A stretch of DNA of 64,000 nt from Rhizobiales bacterium GAS188. Its GTDB lineage: Bacteria; Pseudomonadota; Alphaproteobacteria; Rhizobiales; Beijerinckiaceae. Shown here one piece after another: positions 43,517 to 52,446 of the stretch (its first letter is position 1; every line of letters starts with the position of its first letter). A program made the translations under genes and the position numbers. The notes beneath the pieces were generated by a model. That model saw only the letters and a list, made by a program, of their open reading frames with translations. It did not search any database and was not told the origin of the DNA. The stretch is taken from contig FNSS01000001.1 of the NCBI GenBank assembly GCA_900104855.1, forward strand, positions 2,232,001 through 2,296,000, given 5' to 3'.

Positions 43517-44643
43517 CGAGCTTCAGCTTCAAGATCGAGGCGCGTGACGGCGCGGCGCGGCAGGGCGAGATCGCGACGCCGCGCGGCGCCATCCGCACGC
43601 CGGCCTTCATGCCGGTCGGCACGGCCGCGACCGTCAAGGCGATGTATCCGGCCGAAGTGCGCGCGCTCGGTGCCGATATCGTGCTCGCCAACACCTATCA
43701 TCTGATGCTGCGCCCGGGCGCCGAACGAGTGGCGGCGCTCGGCGGCCTGCACCGCTTCATGAATTGGGAGCGCCCGATCATCACCGATTCCGGCGGCTTC
43801 CAGGTGATGTCGCTCGCCAATCTGCGCAAGATCAGCGAGCGCGGCGTGACCTTCCGCTCGCATATCGACGGCTCGGCCCATGAGCTCACGCCCGAACGCG
43901 CCATCGAGATCCAGAACCTGCTGGGTTCCGATATCGTCATGCAGCTCGACGAATGCGTGGCATTGCCGGCTTCCGACGAAGTCGCCGAAAAGGCCATGCG
44001 CCTGTCGCTCGCCTGGGCAGAGCGCTGCCAAAAGGCCTTCGGCAGGCCCGAGGGGCGGGCCCTGTTCGGCATCGTGCAGGGCGGTGCGAGCGAAAGCCTG
44101 CGCGTCGAGAGCGCGACCGCGCTCGCCGCCATGCAATTCCAAGGCTACGCCATCGGCGGCCTCGCGGTCGGCGAGCCGCAGGAGGTGATGTTGCGGATGA
44201 TCGAGGCGACCGAGCCGCATCTGCCGCGCGACAAGCCGCGCTATCTGATGGGGGTCGGCACGCCCGACGACCTCATCCGCTCGGTGGAGCGCGGCATCGA
44301 CATGTTCGATTGCGTCATGCCGACGCGGGCCGGCCGGCACGGCCTCGCCTATACGCGTTTCGGCAAGGTCAATCTGAAGAATGCCCGCCATGCGGACGAT
44401 CCCCGCCCCCTGGACGGACAATCGACCTCAGCGGCAGCGCGCGACTGGAGCCGCGCCTATCTGCACCACCTGACGAAGGCAGGCGAGATCCTCGGCATGA
44501 TGATGCTGACCGCGGTCAACATCGCCTATTACCAGGAGCTGATGGGCGAGTTGCGCGCGGCGATCGCCGCCGGCCGGCTCACTGACGCGATCGGCGAGAT
44601 CCGCGAAGGCTGGGCAAGGGGTGAGGCCGACGCCAAGGGGTGA
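43513..44643 (+). CDS. tgt: tRNA-guanine transglycosylase lacking the zinc-ligand cysteines
   Basis: A 376-residue TIM-barrel enzyme. [25 protein letters not shown] (Asp92), [14 protein letters not shown] and [17 protein letters not shown] are intact, so base exchange at G34 should be possible. In bacterial Tgt the zinc site is CxCxxC plus a His (pattern [18 protein letters not shown]). The aligned segment is [19 protein letters not shown]: Ser304, Ser306 and Ala309 replace the three Cys, while the His region is kept. The zinc site is therefore probably absent. Confidence 0.93.
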   Translation: MTSFSFKIEARDGAARQGEIATPRGAIRTPAFMPVGTAATVKAMYPAEVRALGADIVLANTYHLMLRPGAERVAALGGLHRFMNWERPIITDSGGFQVMSLANLRKISERGVTFRSHIDGSAHELTPERAIEIQNLLGSDIVMQLDECVALPASDEVAEKAMRLSLAWAERCQKAFGRPEGRALFGIVQGGASESLRVESATALAAMQFQGYAIGGLAVGEPQEVMLRMIEATEPHLPRDKPRYLMGVGTPDDLIRSVERGIDMFDCVMPTRAGRHGLAYTRFGKVNLKNARHADDPRPLDGQSTSAAARDWSRAYLHHLTKAGEILGMMMLTAVNIAYYQELMGELRAAIAAGRLTDAIGEIREGWARGEADAKG

Positions 44644-44658
44644 GGGACGCAGGGCGCC

Positions 44659-45756
44659 TCACGAGCCGCCGCGAACGACCCGGAAATCCGCCTGATCCAC
44701 GCCGTCCCGGGCCTGCCCCAATGCCTCGGCGACGCGCCGGGCGATCGGCAGCCGGAAATGCAGCGGGTCCCAGTAATTGGCATCCTCCCCGGTGATCGGT
44801 GAGGCGAAGCGGAAATCGACCGTCAGGCCCTGATGGGCAGCCGCAATGGCGGCAACGCGACCCCGGCATTCGGCCTCGAAGGCGGCCTCGGGCGAGCCCG
44901 GCACGGGCTGGATCGCCACATGCACCGGTGGGAAGAGAAGCTCCAGATGCGCGCCCTCGGGCAGCGCGGCGAGCGTCGCCGCCATCCGGTCGAGGGCCGG
45001 GAAGCGAAGGCCCGAGCGCTGCTCGGGCGACAGCACGAAAGGCGGCTCGACCGGGCGGATCTGATGCGGATTGCCGGACCAGATATGTGCGCGCGCTCTC
45101 GCGAGGTCGTAGGCGGCCTCGGGCGGCGTGAAGACCTCGTAGCCGTCGCGCGGCAGGCGCGCCTTCATCAGGCCGAGGCGGTTCATGACGACGCGCGTCG
45201 AGATCTCGAGCGTGCGCAGATTGAACAGATGCGGGATCGTCGCGAAGCCATTGCCGTCATAGAGCCAGGGCGGGAAGGCGCGCTCGGTCAGGCGCTTGTC
45301 GGGCTCGTCGGCGTCCGGAAAGCACCAGGAGGGGTCGATCCCCCACACCAGGGTCCGCAGCTTCGGCATATGGGCGAGATAGAGCCGCACCGCCTCACTC
45401 TGCTCGAAGGGCGTGCCGGCATTCATGCCGAAATTCGCGAAATGCCCACCGAAACCCTTTTCGAGATCGGCGGGCTTGAGCAACCTGATGGTCGATGTGC
45501 CGAACACCGCGCTGTCGAACTCGCCCGAGCGCAGCACCTGCGGATACATGAAGCGCTGATTGATATCCATCAAGGGGCGCTCGAAGCGCAGCCGCAGCGG
45601 ATTGGCGCCATAGGGGTCGACCAGGATCGCGAACAAAAAGACGCCGAGCACGAGCGCCAGCGCCGCGCCCACGAACCAGCGCAAGCCGCGGGCGAAGGCG
45701 GACGGCCCGATGGCGGCGGAACTGGCGGCGTTCTGTTGCGGCTCTCGCATCCGCAT
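44659..45756 (-). CDS. Membrane-anchored SGNH-like protein
   Basis: A 365-residue protein. One N-terminal helix (WFVGAALALVLGVFLFAIL) is followed by an extracytoplasmic domain. VFGTSTIRLL looks like the nucleophile block, and NYWDPLHFRLPIARRVAEAL like the Asp-x-x-His block of SGNH/DltD-like acyl-esterases and O-acetyltransferase partners. Assignment to that fold is inference from these two motifs. It may modify or move acyl groups in the envelope. It is convergent with tgt (16 bp). Confidence 0.6.
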   Translation of the reverse strand: MRMREPQQNAASSAAIGPSAFARGLRWFVGAALALVLGVFLFAILVDPYGANPLRLRFERPLMDINQRFMYPQVLRSGEFDSAVFGTSTIRLLKPADLEKGFGGHFANFGMNAGTPFEQSEAVRLYLAHMPKLRTLVWGIDPSWCFPDADEPDKRLTERAFPPWLYDGNGFATIPHLFNLRTLEISTRVVMNRLGLMKARLPRDGYEVFTPPEAAYDLARARAHIWSGNPHQIRPVEPPFVLSPEQRSGLRFPALDRMAATLAALPEGAHLELLFPPVHVAIQPVPGSPEAAFEAECRGRVAAIAAAHQGLTVDFRFASPITGEDANYWDPLHFRLPIARRVAEALGQARDGVDQADFRVVRGGS

Positions 45757-45871
45757 CGCTTGGCCGGCCAGCGCCCACGCGTCAAGTTCCTATGCTATGG
45801 GGTAGTGTCTCAGTGGCGCCAGGCAGGTCAGTGTTGGGGCATGATAGACACAGCCTGGTTTGGAGACCGGC

Positions 45872-46369
45872 ATGAGCGAAAATCGACCGATTGAAGGGAC
45901 GAACTGGTCGTTGCTGGACATCGAGGCCAAGATCCGCGAGATGGAAGACGGCTCTCCTGGACTTGACGTCCTGTATCGCGCACTCAAGCTCTTTGAGCAC
46001 GTCAAGCTTGATCTTGATATTCATCTTGAGGGGAGCCCGCCTCGTGTTTTGCGGACACGCAACAAGGCAGGCACATTTCACTCGGTGGTCTTCAAAGACG
46101 GGCTATACATAGACGATTATAGTCACGGTCCCGACTCTGGTATCCAAATATTTGCGAGCCTAGAAGCGCTCGCATGGCAGGTCGCGGAGCTCACGATACC
46201 CCGGATATACGCTCGAGCCTATAATTCGGCCGAACGCGAAGGAACGCTTTTGCGAGCCTGGAATTCCGAGACGATGGTGGTTTCGATAAACGCTGTTGGC
46301 GACGAGCATTCCAAAGAGTTTGAGAATGTCGATGGGGTGTGGCGGCGACGGGCCGAAATCGCGAAGTAA
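45872..46369 (+). CDS. Hypothetical protein of lower GC content
   Basis: A 165-residue soluble protein (VLRTRNKAGTFHSVVFKDGL then YIDDYSHG in the middle). GGAG precedes the ATG at 45872. Base composition is clearly more AT-rich than its neighbours and codon use is atypical, which suggests recent acquisition. It sits alone between the SGNH-like gene and recF. No domain is recognised. Confidence 0.6.
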   Translation: MSENRPIEGTNWSLLDIEAKIREMEDGSPGLDVLYRALKLFEHVKLDLDIHLEGSPPRVLRTRNKAGTFHSVVFKDGLYIDDYSHGPDSGIQIFASLEALAWQVAELTIPRIYARAYNSAEREGTLLRAWNSETMVVSINAVGDEHSKEFENVDGVWRRRAEIAK

Positions 46370-46426
46370 CGCCCGATCAATATTTTGAATTGACGCTCTA
46401 ACCCGTCACTTAGCGAGAGATGGGCC

Positions 46427-47569
46427 TCAGCTCGCTTCCGCCGCGACCTCGCCGGGAGTCACCTGGAACAGCTTCGCGCCTGCCGGCAGATCGCCGAACA
46501 AAGCGCGGTCGGCCCCGGTCATCCACACCTGCCCGCCGAGCTTCGCGAGCGCCACGAACAGAGCTTCACGGCGGCCGGGATCGAGATGGGCCGCGACCTC
46601 GTCGAGCAGCACCAGGGGCGCGATGCGGCTCATCTGCGCCACGAGATGGGCATGCGCCATGACCAGGCCGATCAGCAAGGCCTTCTGCTCGCCGGTCGAG
46701 GCGCGCGCCGCGTCGATGCCCTTGGGCCCGTGCCGCACGGCGAGATCCGAGGTCTGAGGACCGGTGAGGGTGCGCCCCGCGGCCCGGTCGCGGGCCCGTG
46801 TGTCCCTGAGGCTCTGACGCATGCGGTCCTCGGCCTCGATGGCCGAATGCGCGACGATCAGCGCATCGGTCTCGCCCATCAGCGCCAGCTCCGCGAAGGG
46901 GAAGAGCGAGTTGTCGTCGCGCCGCGCCGCGATCAGCGCCGCGAGACGCTCGATGGTCTCGCGGCGCGCGAAGGCGACCGCGATGCCGAGCTCGGCAATC
47001 TGCCGCTCCACCGCATCGAGCCAGGCCGCATCGGGGCGCTGCTCGTCGAGCAGCCGGTTGCGCGAACGCAGCGCCTGCTCCAGCGCCGCGGCGCGCGCCG
47101 CATGGCCGGGATCGATGGCGAGGACGAGGCGGTCGACGAAACGCCGGCGATCGCCGGGCGGCCCGTTGAACAGGCCGTCGAGCGCCGGCGTCATCCAGAC
47201 GATGCGCAGATGTTCGCTGAAGGCATTGGACGAGGACACGGGGGCGCCGTTGATGCGCGAACGCCTGACCGGATTGGGAGAACCCGGATCGCGCTCGCTG
47301 CCCGTCGCCAGCATGGTCTCGCCGTCGGGCCCGTCGAGATTGGCGACCACCGCGAAGTTGCCGGGTCCGCCGAGGCGCGCCATCTCGGCGAGCGAGGCCC
47401 GCCTCAGCCCCCTCCCGGTCGTGAGCAGCGACAGGGCTTCGAGCAGATTGGTCTTGCCGACACCGTTCTCGCCGCAGAGCGCGACCAACATCGGCCCGAA
47501 CTCGCAGTCGAGCGCCGCAAAGCTGCGGAATTCGCTGAGCCTGAGGCGCGCGATGCGGGGCGCGATCAC
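46427..47569 (-). CDS. recF: DNA replication/repair protein RecF
   Basis: A 380-residue SMC-like ATPase. RLRLSEFRSFAALDCEFGPM opens it, GENGVGKTNLLEALSLL is the Walker A, STGEQKALLIGLVMAHAHLV the signature, and LVLLDEVAAHLDPGRREALF the Walker B. RecF helps load RecA at gaps. It follows dnaN by 37 bp on the same strand, completing dnaA-dnaN-recF. gyrB does not follow here. Confidence 0.96.
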   Translation of the reverse strand: MIAPRIARLRLSEFRSFAALDCEFGPMLVALCGENGVGKTNLLEALSLLTTGRGLRRASLAEMARLGGPGNFAVVANLDGPDGETMLATGSERDPGSPNPVRRSRINGAPVSSSNAFSEHLRIVWMTPALDGLFNGPPGDRRRFVDRLVLAIDPGHAARAAALEQALRSRNRLLDEQRPDAAWLDAVERQIAELGIAVAFARRETIERLAALIAARRDDNSLFPFAELALMGETDALIVAHSAIEAEDRMRQSLRDTRARDRAAGRTLTGPQTSDLAVRHGPKGIDAARASTGEQKALLIGLVMAHAHLVAQMSRIAPLVLLDEVAAHLDPGRREALFVALAKLGGQVWMTGADRALFGDLPAGAKLFQVTPGEVAAEAS

Positions 47570-47606
47570 GTCATCCCCCTCGCCTCGGGCGAGGCGGGCA
47601 GGCCTG

Positions 47607-48725
47607 TCACACGCGCATCGGCATCAGCACATAGAGCGCTGTAGACCCCTCGCGCTCCTGCATCAGCGTCGGAGAGCCGGGCTCGGCGAGCTTGAGAACC
47701 GCGTTCTCGCTGTCGAACTGGCCGAGCACGTCGAGGAGGTAGCGGGCGTTGAAGCCGATATCGAGGGCCGGAGCATCATATTCGGCTTCGAGCTCCTCGG
47801 TGGCGCTGCCGGCATCCGGATTGGTGACCGAAAGAGTGAGGCGCCCGGAAGTGAGCGAGAGCTTCACGGCCCGGCCGCGTTCGCTCGAAATGGTCGAGAC
47901 ACGGTCGACGGCGCGCTCGAAGGCCTCCTTGTCGACCAGCAGGATGCGATCATTGCCGGCCGGGATGACGCGCTGATAGTCCGGGAAGGTGCCGTCGATC
48001 AGCTTCGAGGTGAGCACCACCGAGCCGACCGAGAGACGGATCTTGGTCGCCGACAATTCGACGCCGACATCGCCTTCCTGGTTCTCCAGCAGTTTCTGGA
48101 TCTCGGCCACTGCCTTGCGCGGCACGATCACGCTCGGCATGCCGGCAGCGCCCGCCGGCGCCTCGGTCTCGATCCGCGCCAGGCGATGGCCGTCCGTCGC
48201 CACGGCGCGCAGCACGGGGCCGTCCGGGCCCGTCATCTCATGCAGGAAGACGCCATTGAGGTAATAGCGCGTCTCCTCGGTCGAGATGGCGAAATGCGTC
48301 TTGTCGAAGAGCCGCTTGAGCGCCGCGGCGCCGATCTCGAAACGGTGCGGCATTTCGCCCACCGAGATGTCCGGGAAATCCGTCTCGGGCAGCGTCGAGA
48401 GCATGAAACGCGAGCGCCCGGAGCGCAAGGTCATCTGGCCGGCCTCGCCGGTCACCTCGAAGGTCACCTGGCTGCCCTCGGGCAGCTTGCGCACGATTTC
48501 GTAGAGGGTATGCGCGGGCGCCGTGACCCCGCCCCCCTGGATGATCTCGGCCGGCACGGTCTCGCTCACCTCCATGTCGAGATCGGTCGCCTTGAAGGTC
48601 AAGGCGCCGTCGACGCTGCGCAACAGCACATTGGAGAGGATCGGGATGGTATTGCGCCGCTCCACCACGCGGTGAACATGACCGAGGGACTTCAGGAGCG
48701 AAGCCCGTTCAAGGGTGACTTTCAT
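47607..48725 (-). CDS. dnaN: DNA polymerase III sliding clamp beta subunit
   Basis: A 372-residue clamp. MKVTLERASLLKSLGHVHRV then VERRNTIPILSNVLL is the classic start and decides the ATG at 48725 over a GTG three codons earlier. RYYLNGVFLHE, DGHRLARIE, VIVPRKAVAEIQKLL and the C-terminal VLMPMRV are conserved. It encircles DNA and tethers Pol III. A 259-bp gap with a hairpin separates it from dnaA, so it probably has its own promoter. Confidence 0.97.
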   Translation of the reverse strand: MKVTLERASLLKSLGHVHRVVERRNTIPILSNVLLRSVDGALTFKATDLDMEVSETVPAEIIQGGGVTAPAHTLYEIVRKLPEGSQVTFEVTGEAGQMTLRSGRSRFMLSTLPETDFPDISVGEMPHRFEIGAAALKRLFDKTHFAISTEETRYYLNGVFLHEMTGPDGPVLRAVATDGHRLARIETEAPAGAAGMPSVIVPRKAVAEIQKLLENQEGDVGVELSATKIRLSVGSVVLTSKLIDGTFPDYQRVIPAGNDRILLVDKEAFERAVDRVSTISSERGRAVKLSLTSGRLTLSVTNPDAGSATEELEAEYDAPALDIGFNARYLLDVLGQFDSENAVLKLAEPGSPTLMQEREGSTALYVLMPMRV

Positions 48726-48934
48726 GGTGGGCACTCTTCGACGACCGGAACATTCGCGAGAACAGCCGGTTGTGAGCCGCCCGCCCCCGTTTCAAGGTCA
48801 GCGAATTTGGACGAGCCAGCGCCGAGACGCAAGCGCCAGGGCCGGTTTATTCAGGGCTGTGAGCCCGATCGGCGCCGCCAGAGCCGGCGCTGCCCCTCTC
48901 ACCCGGCTTCTTTTCGCTTCCCTCATCGAAGCCG

Positions 48935-48967
48935 ACCTCTCCCGCAGGGACCCGCAGGGGGAGAGGT
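48935..48967. repeat. REP-like hairpin in the dnaA-dnaN gap
   Basis: ACCTCTCCC (48935-48943) pairs with GGGAGAGGT (48959-48967). It shares the CTCTCCC/GGGAGAG core with the REP pair upstream of coaD, and lies 17 bp past the dnaA stop, where it could also slow transcription into dnaN. Confidence 0.6.
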
Positions 48968-48984
48968 GGGCGCCGGCGCTAAAC

Positions 48985-50538
48985 TCAATCGGTCAGCATG
49001 CGCTTGAGCAGCACGACCTCATCCTTGAGGGCTGGGTTCTCGCCGATCAGGCCTTCGATCTTGCGCACCGCGTGCAGCACCGTGGTGTGGTCGCGGCCGC
49101 CGAAGCGTCGCCCGATCTCGGGCAATGAGCGCAAGGTCAGCGTCTTCGACAGATACATGGCGATCTGGCGCGGGCGCACCACGCTCGCGGTGCGGCGCGA
49201 CGACAGGAGGTCGGCGCGCGTCACGTTGAAATGCGCCGAGACGAGCTTGAGGATCTCCTCGACCCGGACCCGTTTCGGCTCGCGCGCCCGGATCAGGTCG
49301 CGGATGGCGGTCTCGGCCGAATCGAGCGTCACATGCGCGCCAGCGAAGCTCGCATGGGCGAGCAACCGGTTCACCGCGCCGTCGAGGTCGCGGCCATTGC
49401 TGGTGATCACCGAGGCGACGAAGTCGATGACCGTGTCCGGCACCTTGAAGGACGGGTCGCGCTCGCGCGCCGCCGCGATGCGGCGCTCGAGGATGCGGCG
49501 GCGCAGATCCTCGTCGAAGGCTGCGATCTCGACGCACAGCCCGCCCGCGAGCCGCGACTTGATGCGTTCGTCGAGACCCTCGAGCTCGCCCGGCGGACGA
49601 TCGGCCGCGACCACCATCTGCCGGCGCGAATCGGCGAGCTGGTTGATGATGTGGCAGAACTCCTGCTGCACCGTCTTGCCTTGCAGGAACTGCACGTCGT
49701 CGACGATCAGGAGATCGATATTGCGCATCTGATCCTTGAACTGGATCGCGGTCTGCGAGCGCAGCGCCGACACGAATTGATGCATGAAGCGATCGGCCGT
49801 CAGATAGAGGGCGCGCTTGCCCTCGGACTCGCAGGCATGCGCCATGGCTTGCGACAGATGCGTCTTTCCAAGACCGACCGCCGCATGGATGTAGAGCGGG
49901 TTGTAGACGGCCTGGCCACCGATCGTCTCGGCCACCTTGCGGGCGGCAGCGCAAGCAAATTGGTTGGAGCGGCCGACCACGAAATTGTCGAAGGTCAGCT
50001 GGCGATCGAGCGCCGCGGCGATCGACAGCGGCATCGGGACCTCCTGCTTCTTGTCTTGCCGATTGTCTTGCCGGGGCGTGCCATCCGATGGGGAGCGCGG
50101 ATCGATGCGCAGATAGGGAGCCGCGATCTCGCACGGCGCCTTGCCGTCGCCGACCCGCCCCTGAATACGTGTGGTCTGGGCACGCGGCGGCATGGCGCCG
50201 CGCACGCTCACCTCGACGCTGACGGCGTTGCAGTCGATCGCGAAATGCTTGCGCAGCCGGTCGGCGTAATGGGTGTCGATCCAGCTCTTGAGGAAGCGCG
50301 TCGGCACGCTCAACTGGGCGATGCCGCCTTCGATGCCCGCGAGCTCGAGCGAACCGAACCAGCTCGCCACCACATCCTCGCCGAGCTCGGCGCGCAGCTT
50401 GCGCCGCACCCTCTCCCACAGCTCTCCGAGCGCGGGCCCGCCAGGCACAGCTCTTGCGACCACGCCAGTTTCGTCGGTGACGATCGAGGCTCGGTTGAGC
50501 AATTCGCCGCTTTGGGTCTGGGGGGTGTTTTCGAACAT
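48985..50538 (-). CDS. dnaA: Chromosomal replication initiator DnaA
   Basis: A 517-residue initiator. Domain I is LGELWERVRRKLRAELGEDV, followed by a linker. The AAA+ core has VGLGKTHLSQAMAH (Walker A), NIDLLIVDDVQFLQGKTVQQ (Walker B), and domain IV ends with GGRDHTTVLHAVRKIEGLIG, the DnaA signature. The ATG at 50538 (MFENTPQTQSG) is preferred over a start 62 codons upstream that would lie in the leader. A 12-bp duplication (50051-50074) places RQDNRQDK in the linker. Confidence 0.97.
   Translation of the reverse strand: MFENTPQTQSGELLNRASIVTDETGVVARAVPGGPALGELWERVRRKLRAELGEDVVASWFGSLELAGIEGGIAQLSVPTRFLKSWIDTHYADRLRKHFAIDCNAVSVEVSVRGAMPPRAQTTRIQGRVGDGKAPCEIAAPYLRIDPRSPSDGTPRQDNRQDKKQEVPMPLSIAAALDRQLTFDNFVVGRSNQFACAAARKVAETIGGQAVYNPLYIHAAVGLGKTHLSQAMAHACESEGKRALYLTADRFMHQFVSALRSQTAIQFKDQMRNIDLLIVDDVQFLQGKTVQQEFCHIINQLADSRRQMVVAADRPPGELEGLDERIKSRLAGGLCVEIAAFDEDLRRRILERRIAAARERDPSFKVPDTVIDFVASVITSNGRDLDGAVNRLLAHASFAGAHVTLDSAETAIRDLIRAREPKRVRVEEILKLVSAHFNVTRADLLSSRRTASVVRPRQIAMYLSKTLTLRSLPEIGRRFGGRDHTTVLHAVRKIEGLIGENPALKDEVVLLKRMLTD
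50051..50074 (-). repeat. Two-copy 12-bp in-frame tandem duplication in dnaA
   Basis: TTGTCTTGCCGA and TTGTCTTGCCGG are adjacent and encode RQDN/RQDK-type residues in the variable linker before the AAA+ core. Confidence 0.85.
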
Positions 50539-50990
50539 TGCGCTCAAGGCCGCTGGTAATGGGCTGCAGACATGCGTTCCCGTTGCCCGGCCCGCACAAG
50601 GCGGCAGCGGACGACGAACGCGGTGAAAATAAATGCGTCGGAAGGCGAGTAGCGAAGCTAGGCGAGGCTTACCTGATTGCGCGAACTCACGGCGTACTCG
50701 GGAGCAAGAAATAATGGACAGCATTGGAGTCGAGGCATGAGGGCCGTGATCCCAATTGATCGCTTGTCGTCATTGCCCACTCCAGGTCGCGAGTGCTTCT
50801 CATGTTTCTCGCTGAGCGACAGCGCCTGCCGCCGCCCGCCCGTCTCGCTGGGATCACGTAAGCATCTCGACGGGCGCCCCGCAATCGACTCAATTCGACA
50901 TGGCCTCGTGATTCGTGTCGCTGCATCGAGCGGGCGATCAATCACGGGTCCCCAAACCGTTGCGCTTGATCATTTTTTCGGTATCAAGCC

Positions 50991-50999
50991 TGTGGATAT
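50991..50999 (-). promoter_or_regulatory. DnaA box, one mismatch
   Basis: TGTGGATAT is the complement of ATATCCACA, one base from the TTATCCACA consensus. It lies 13 bp from the CtrA box. Confidence 0.5.
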
Positions 51000-51012
51000 T
51001 TAGGGGACGACA

Positions 51013-51028
51013 TTAATCGAAAATTAAC
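51013..51028 (+). promoter_or_regulatory. CtrA binding box
   Basis: TTAATCGAAAATTAAC fits the alphaproteobacterial CtrA consensus TTAA-N7-TTAAC exactly. CtrA represses initiation and controls cell-cycle promoters in this class, so its place between dnaA and rpsT is meaningful. Confidence 0.75.
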
Positions 51029-51261
51029 GGCCGGACCGAACCGGAATCGAGCGGCGAGGGCAGCTTGCCGCGGAGTGTCCGAGCCCTTGGCGAGCAAGCT
51101 CATGACTCAACTCAAATTTCCGTGATCAAATAGCCGGCACATGATATTGATGCGGCTGTTCGGCTGATTCAGGGGTGTCAGATTTGCGACAGAATGAGGC
51201 GAGACCAGGGCACGCGCAAAATCGCGACGCCGGACGCCTTGGCGCGCAACGCAATCTAAAT

Positions 51262-51270
51262 TGTGGATAA
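51262..51270 (-). promoter_or_regulatory. Perfect DnaA box
   Basis: TGTGGATAA is the exact complement of TTATCCACA. On the minus strand it directly continues the T-run of the rpsT terminator (TTTTTTATCCACA). Confidence 0.75.
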
Positions 51271-51293
51271 AAAATGGGGGCCTCGCGGCCCCC
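51270..51293 (-). terminator. Intrinsic terminator of rpsT
   Basis: GGGGGCC (51276-51282) pairs perfectly with GGCCCCC (51287-51293) around a four-base loop. On the minus strand a T-run follows (CATTTTTTATCC). It starts 23 bp past the rpsT stop. Confidence 0.85.
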
Positions 51294-51315
51294 TGTGTGT
51301 CGCCTGAGGAAAGAC

Positions 51316-51579
51316 TCAGCCGACCTTCTTCACGCGTGCCGCGAGCCGCGAAACTTTGTTCGAGGCCGTGCGCTTATGCAGCACACCCTTCTGGGCAGCC
51401 CGCATCAATTCGGGCTCGGCGGCCTTGAGCGCGGACTGGGCCACAGCCGCATCACCGGAGGCGATCGCCTCCTCGACCTTGCGCACAAAGCCACGGAAGC
51501 GGCTCTTGCGGGCCTTGTTGACCTCGGCGCGACGGAGCGCCTGGCGAGCGGCTTTCTTGGCCGAAGATGTATTGGCCAT
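51316..51579 (-). CDS. rpsT: 30S ribosomal protein S20
   Basis: An 87-residue basic helical protein: [20 protein letters not shown], then [19 protein letters not shown] and [18 protein letters not shown]. It binds 16S rRNA early in assembly. It is co-directional with dnaA, as often in Hyphomicrobiales, but is cut off from it by a strong terminator. Confidence 0.97.
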   Translation of the reverse strand: MANTSSAKKAARQALRRAEVNKARKSRFRGFVRKVEEAIASGDAAVAQSALKAAEPELMRAAQKGVLHKRTASNKVSRLAARVKKVG

Positions 51580-51752
51580 CGGAGTTCCTTAGAGGGACGC
51601 ATCCCTTCATCGAGAGGCTGCGTCTTCAATTGACGATGCGGTGAGGCAAAAGCCGCGACTGGCGCAAAGCTTCGCCGGAGGCGGGCTTATAATGTGCGAC
51701 CGGGGCAGCGTCAATGACAAGAAGAGGGATGAAACAAGAAGGGCGCGCCGTC

Positions 51753-52322
51753 TTACCGCTCCCCTTGCGGCAGGGTCCCCGCCAGGCGCTGCAGGCTCTC
51801 GATCGGAAAGGTGAAGCACATTTTGTGCTGCACGACGCCGCCGAGCGCGGCATAAAGACGCTGCGCCCCGCTATTGCTGACCGGCGTCGTGAGATCGATG
51901 CGCCCGAGGCCTTGCTCGATGGCGAAGCCGGCGAGGAAGCGCATCAGCTTCGTGCCGATGCCGTGACCCTGCGCCTCCTGGCACACGAAGACGTCCTTGA
52001 CGAAGACGAGCCCTTTCAGGTCGCGCCCGGGGCGCAGCACGCCGATGCAGGCGACGCCCAGAGGCTCGCCCGCCGCAAGGCACAGGACGAAGCGGGTTCC
52101 CTCCTTCGCCTCGAGGGTGCGGGTGACGCTCGCCGTGTATTCGGCGGCCGGCGGCAAGGCGTCGCCCGGGCGATAATGAGTATCCATGGCCCGCAGCAGC
52201 GTCGCGACCGCGGACGCGTCCGCGGCCTCGGCGAAGCGGATCTCGGGTTCGGGCATCTTGCCAGGGATCACTTGTTCAGGGATCGATTGTTCAGGGATCA
52301 TTTGCGCGGCAAGCTCGCTCAT
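51753..52322 (-). CDS. GNAT-family N-acetyltransferase
   Basis: A 189-residue acetyltransferase. IRFAEAADASAVATLLRAMD opens the fold, VFVKDVFVCQEAQGHGIGTK contains the QGHGIG acetyl-CoA loop, and NSGAQRLYAALGGV ends it. The N-terminal 22 residues include IPEQSIPEQVIPG, made by a three-copy 15-bp array, and precede the domain proper. GGAGGATG lies about ten bases before the ATG. The substrate is unknown. Confidence 0.88.
   Translation of the reverse strand: MSELAAQMIPEQSIPEQVIPGKMPEPEIRFAEAADASAVATLLRAMDTHYRPGDALPPAAEYTASVTRTLEAKEGTRFVLCLAAGEPLGVACIGVLRPGRDLKGLVFVKDVFVCQEAQGHGIGTKLMRFLAGFAIEQGLGRIDLTTPVSNSGAQRLYAALGGVVQHKMCFTFPIESLQRLAGTLPQGER
52262..52306 (-). repeat. Three-copy 15-bp tandem array at the GNAT N-terminus
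   Basis: CAGGGATCACTTGTT, CAGGGATCGATTGTT and CAGGGATCATTTGCG lie end to end. On the minus strand they encode repeating IPEQ-type units outside the catalytic fold. Confidence 0.92.
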
Positions 52323-52446
52323 GGGTCATCATCCTCCGACCGTGATTCACATCGGCCGGCATGGCGACGCGGTGTGACGCGCCGGCAAACAAGCCGGCCT
52401 TCGGTCTTGCGTCAAGAGAAAGGGTCTTGCGTCTGGAGGACTTGCT

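Larger units (their letters stand above)
50539..51315. other. dnaA upstream region; candidate replication-control region or origin
   Basis: A 777-bp gene-free stretch between dnaA and rpsT. It contains a perfect DnaA box (51262-51270), a one-mismatch box (50991-50999), a perfect CtrA box (51013-51028), AT-rich runs near 50970-51030, and the rpsT terminator. It must at least be the dnaA promoter region. An origin function is possible, but many Hyphomicrobiales initiate near hemE and not here. Confidence 0.5.

Noticed and set aside
49231-50559. Open frame antisense to dnaA
   Set aside because: It is a shadow of DnaA codons.
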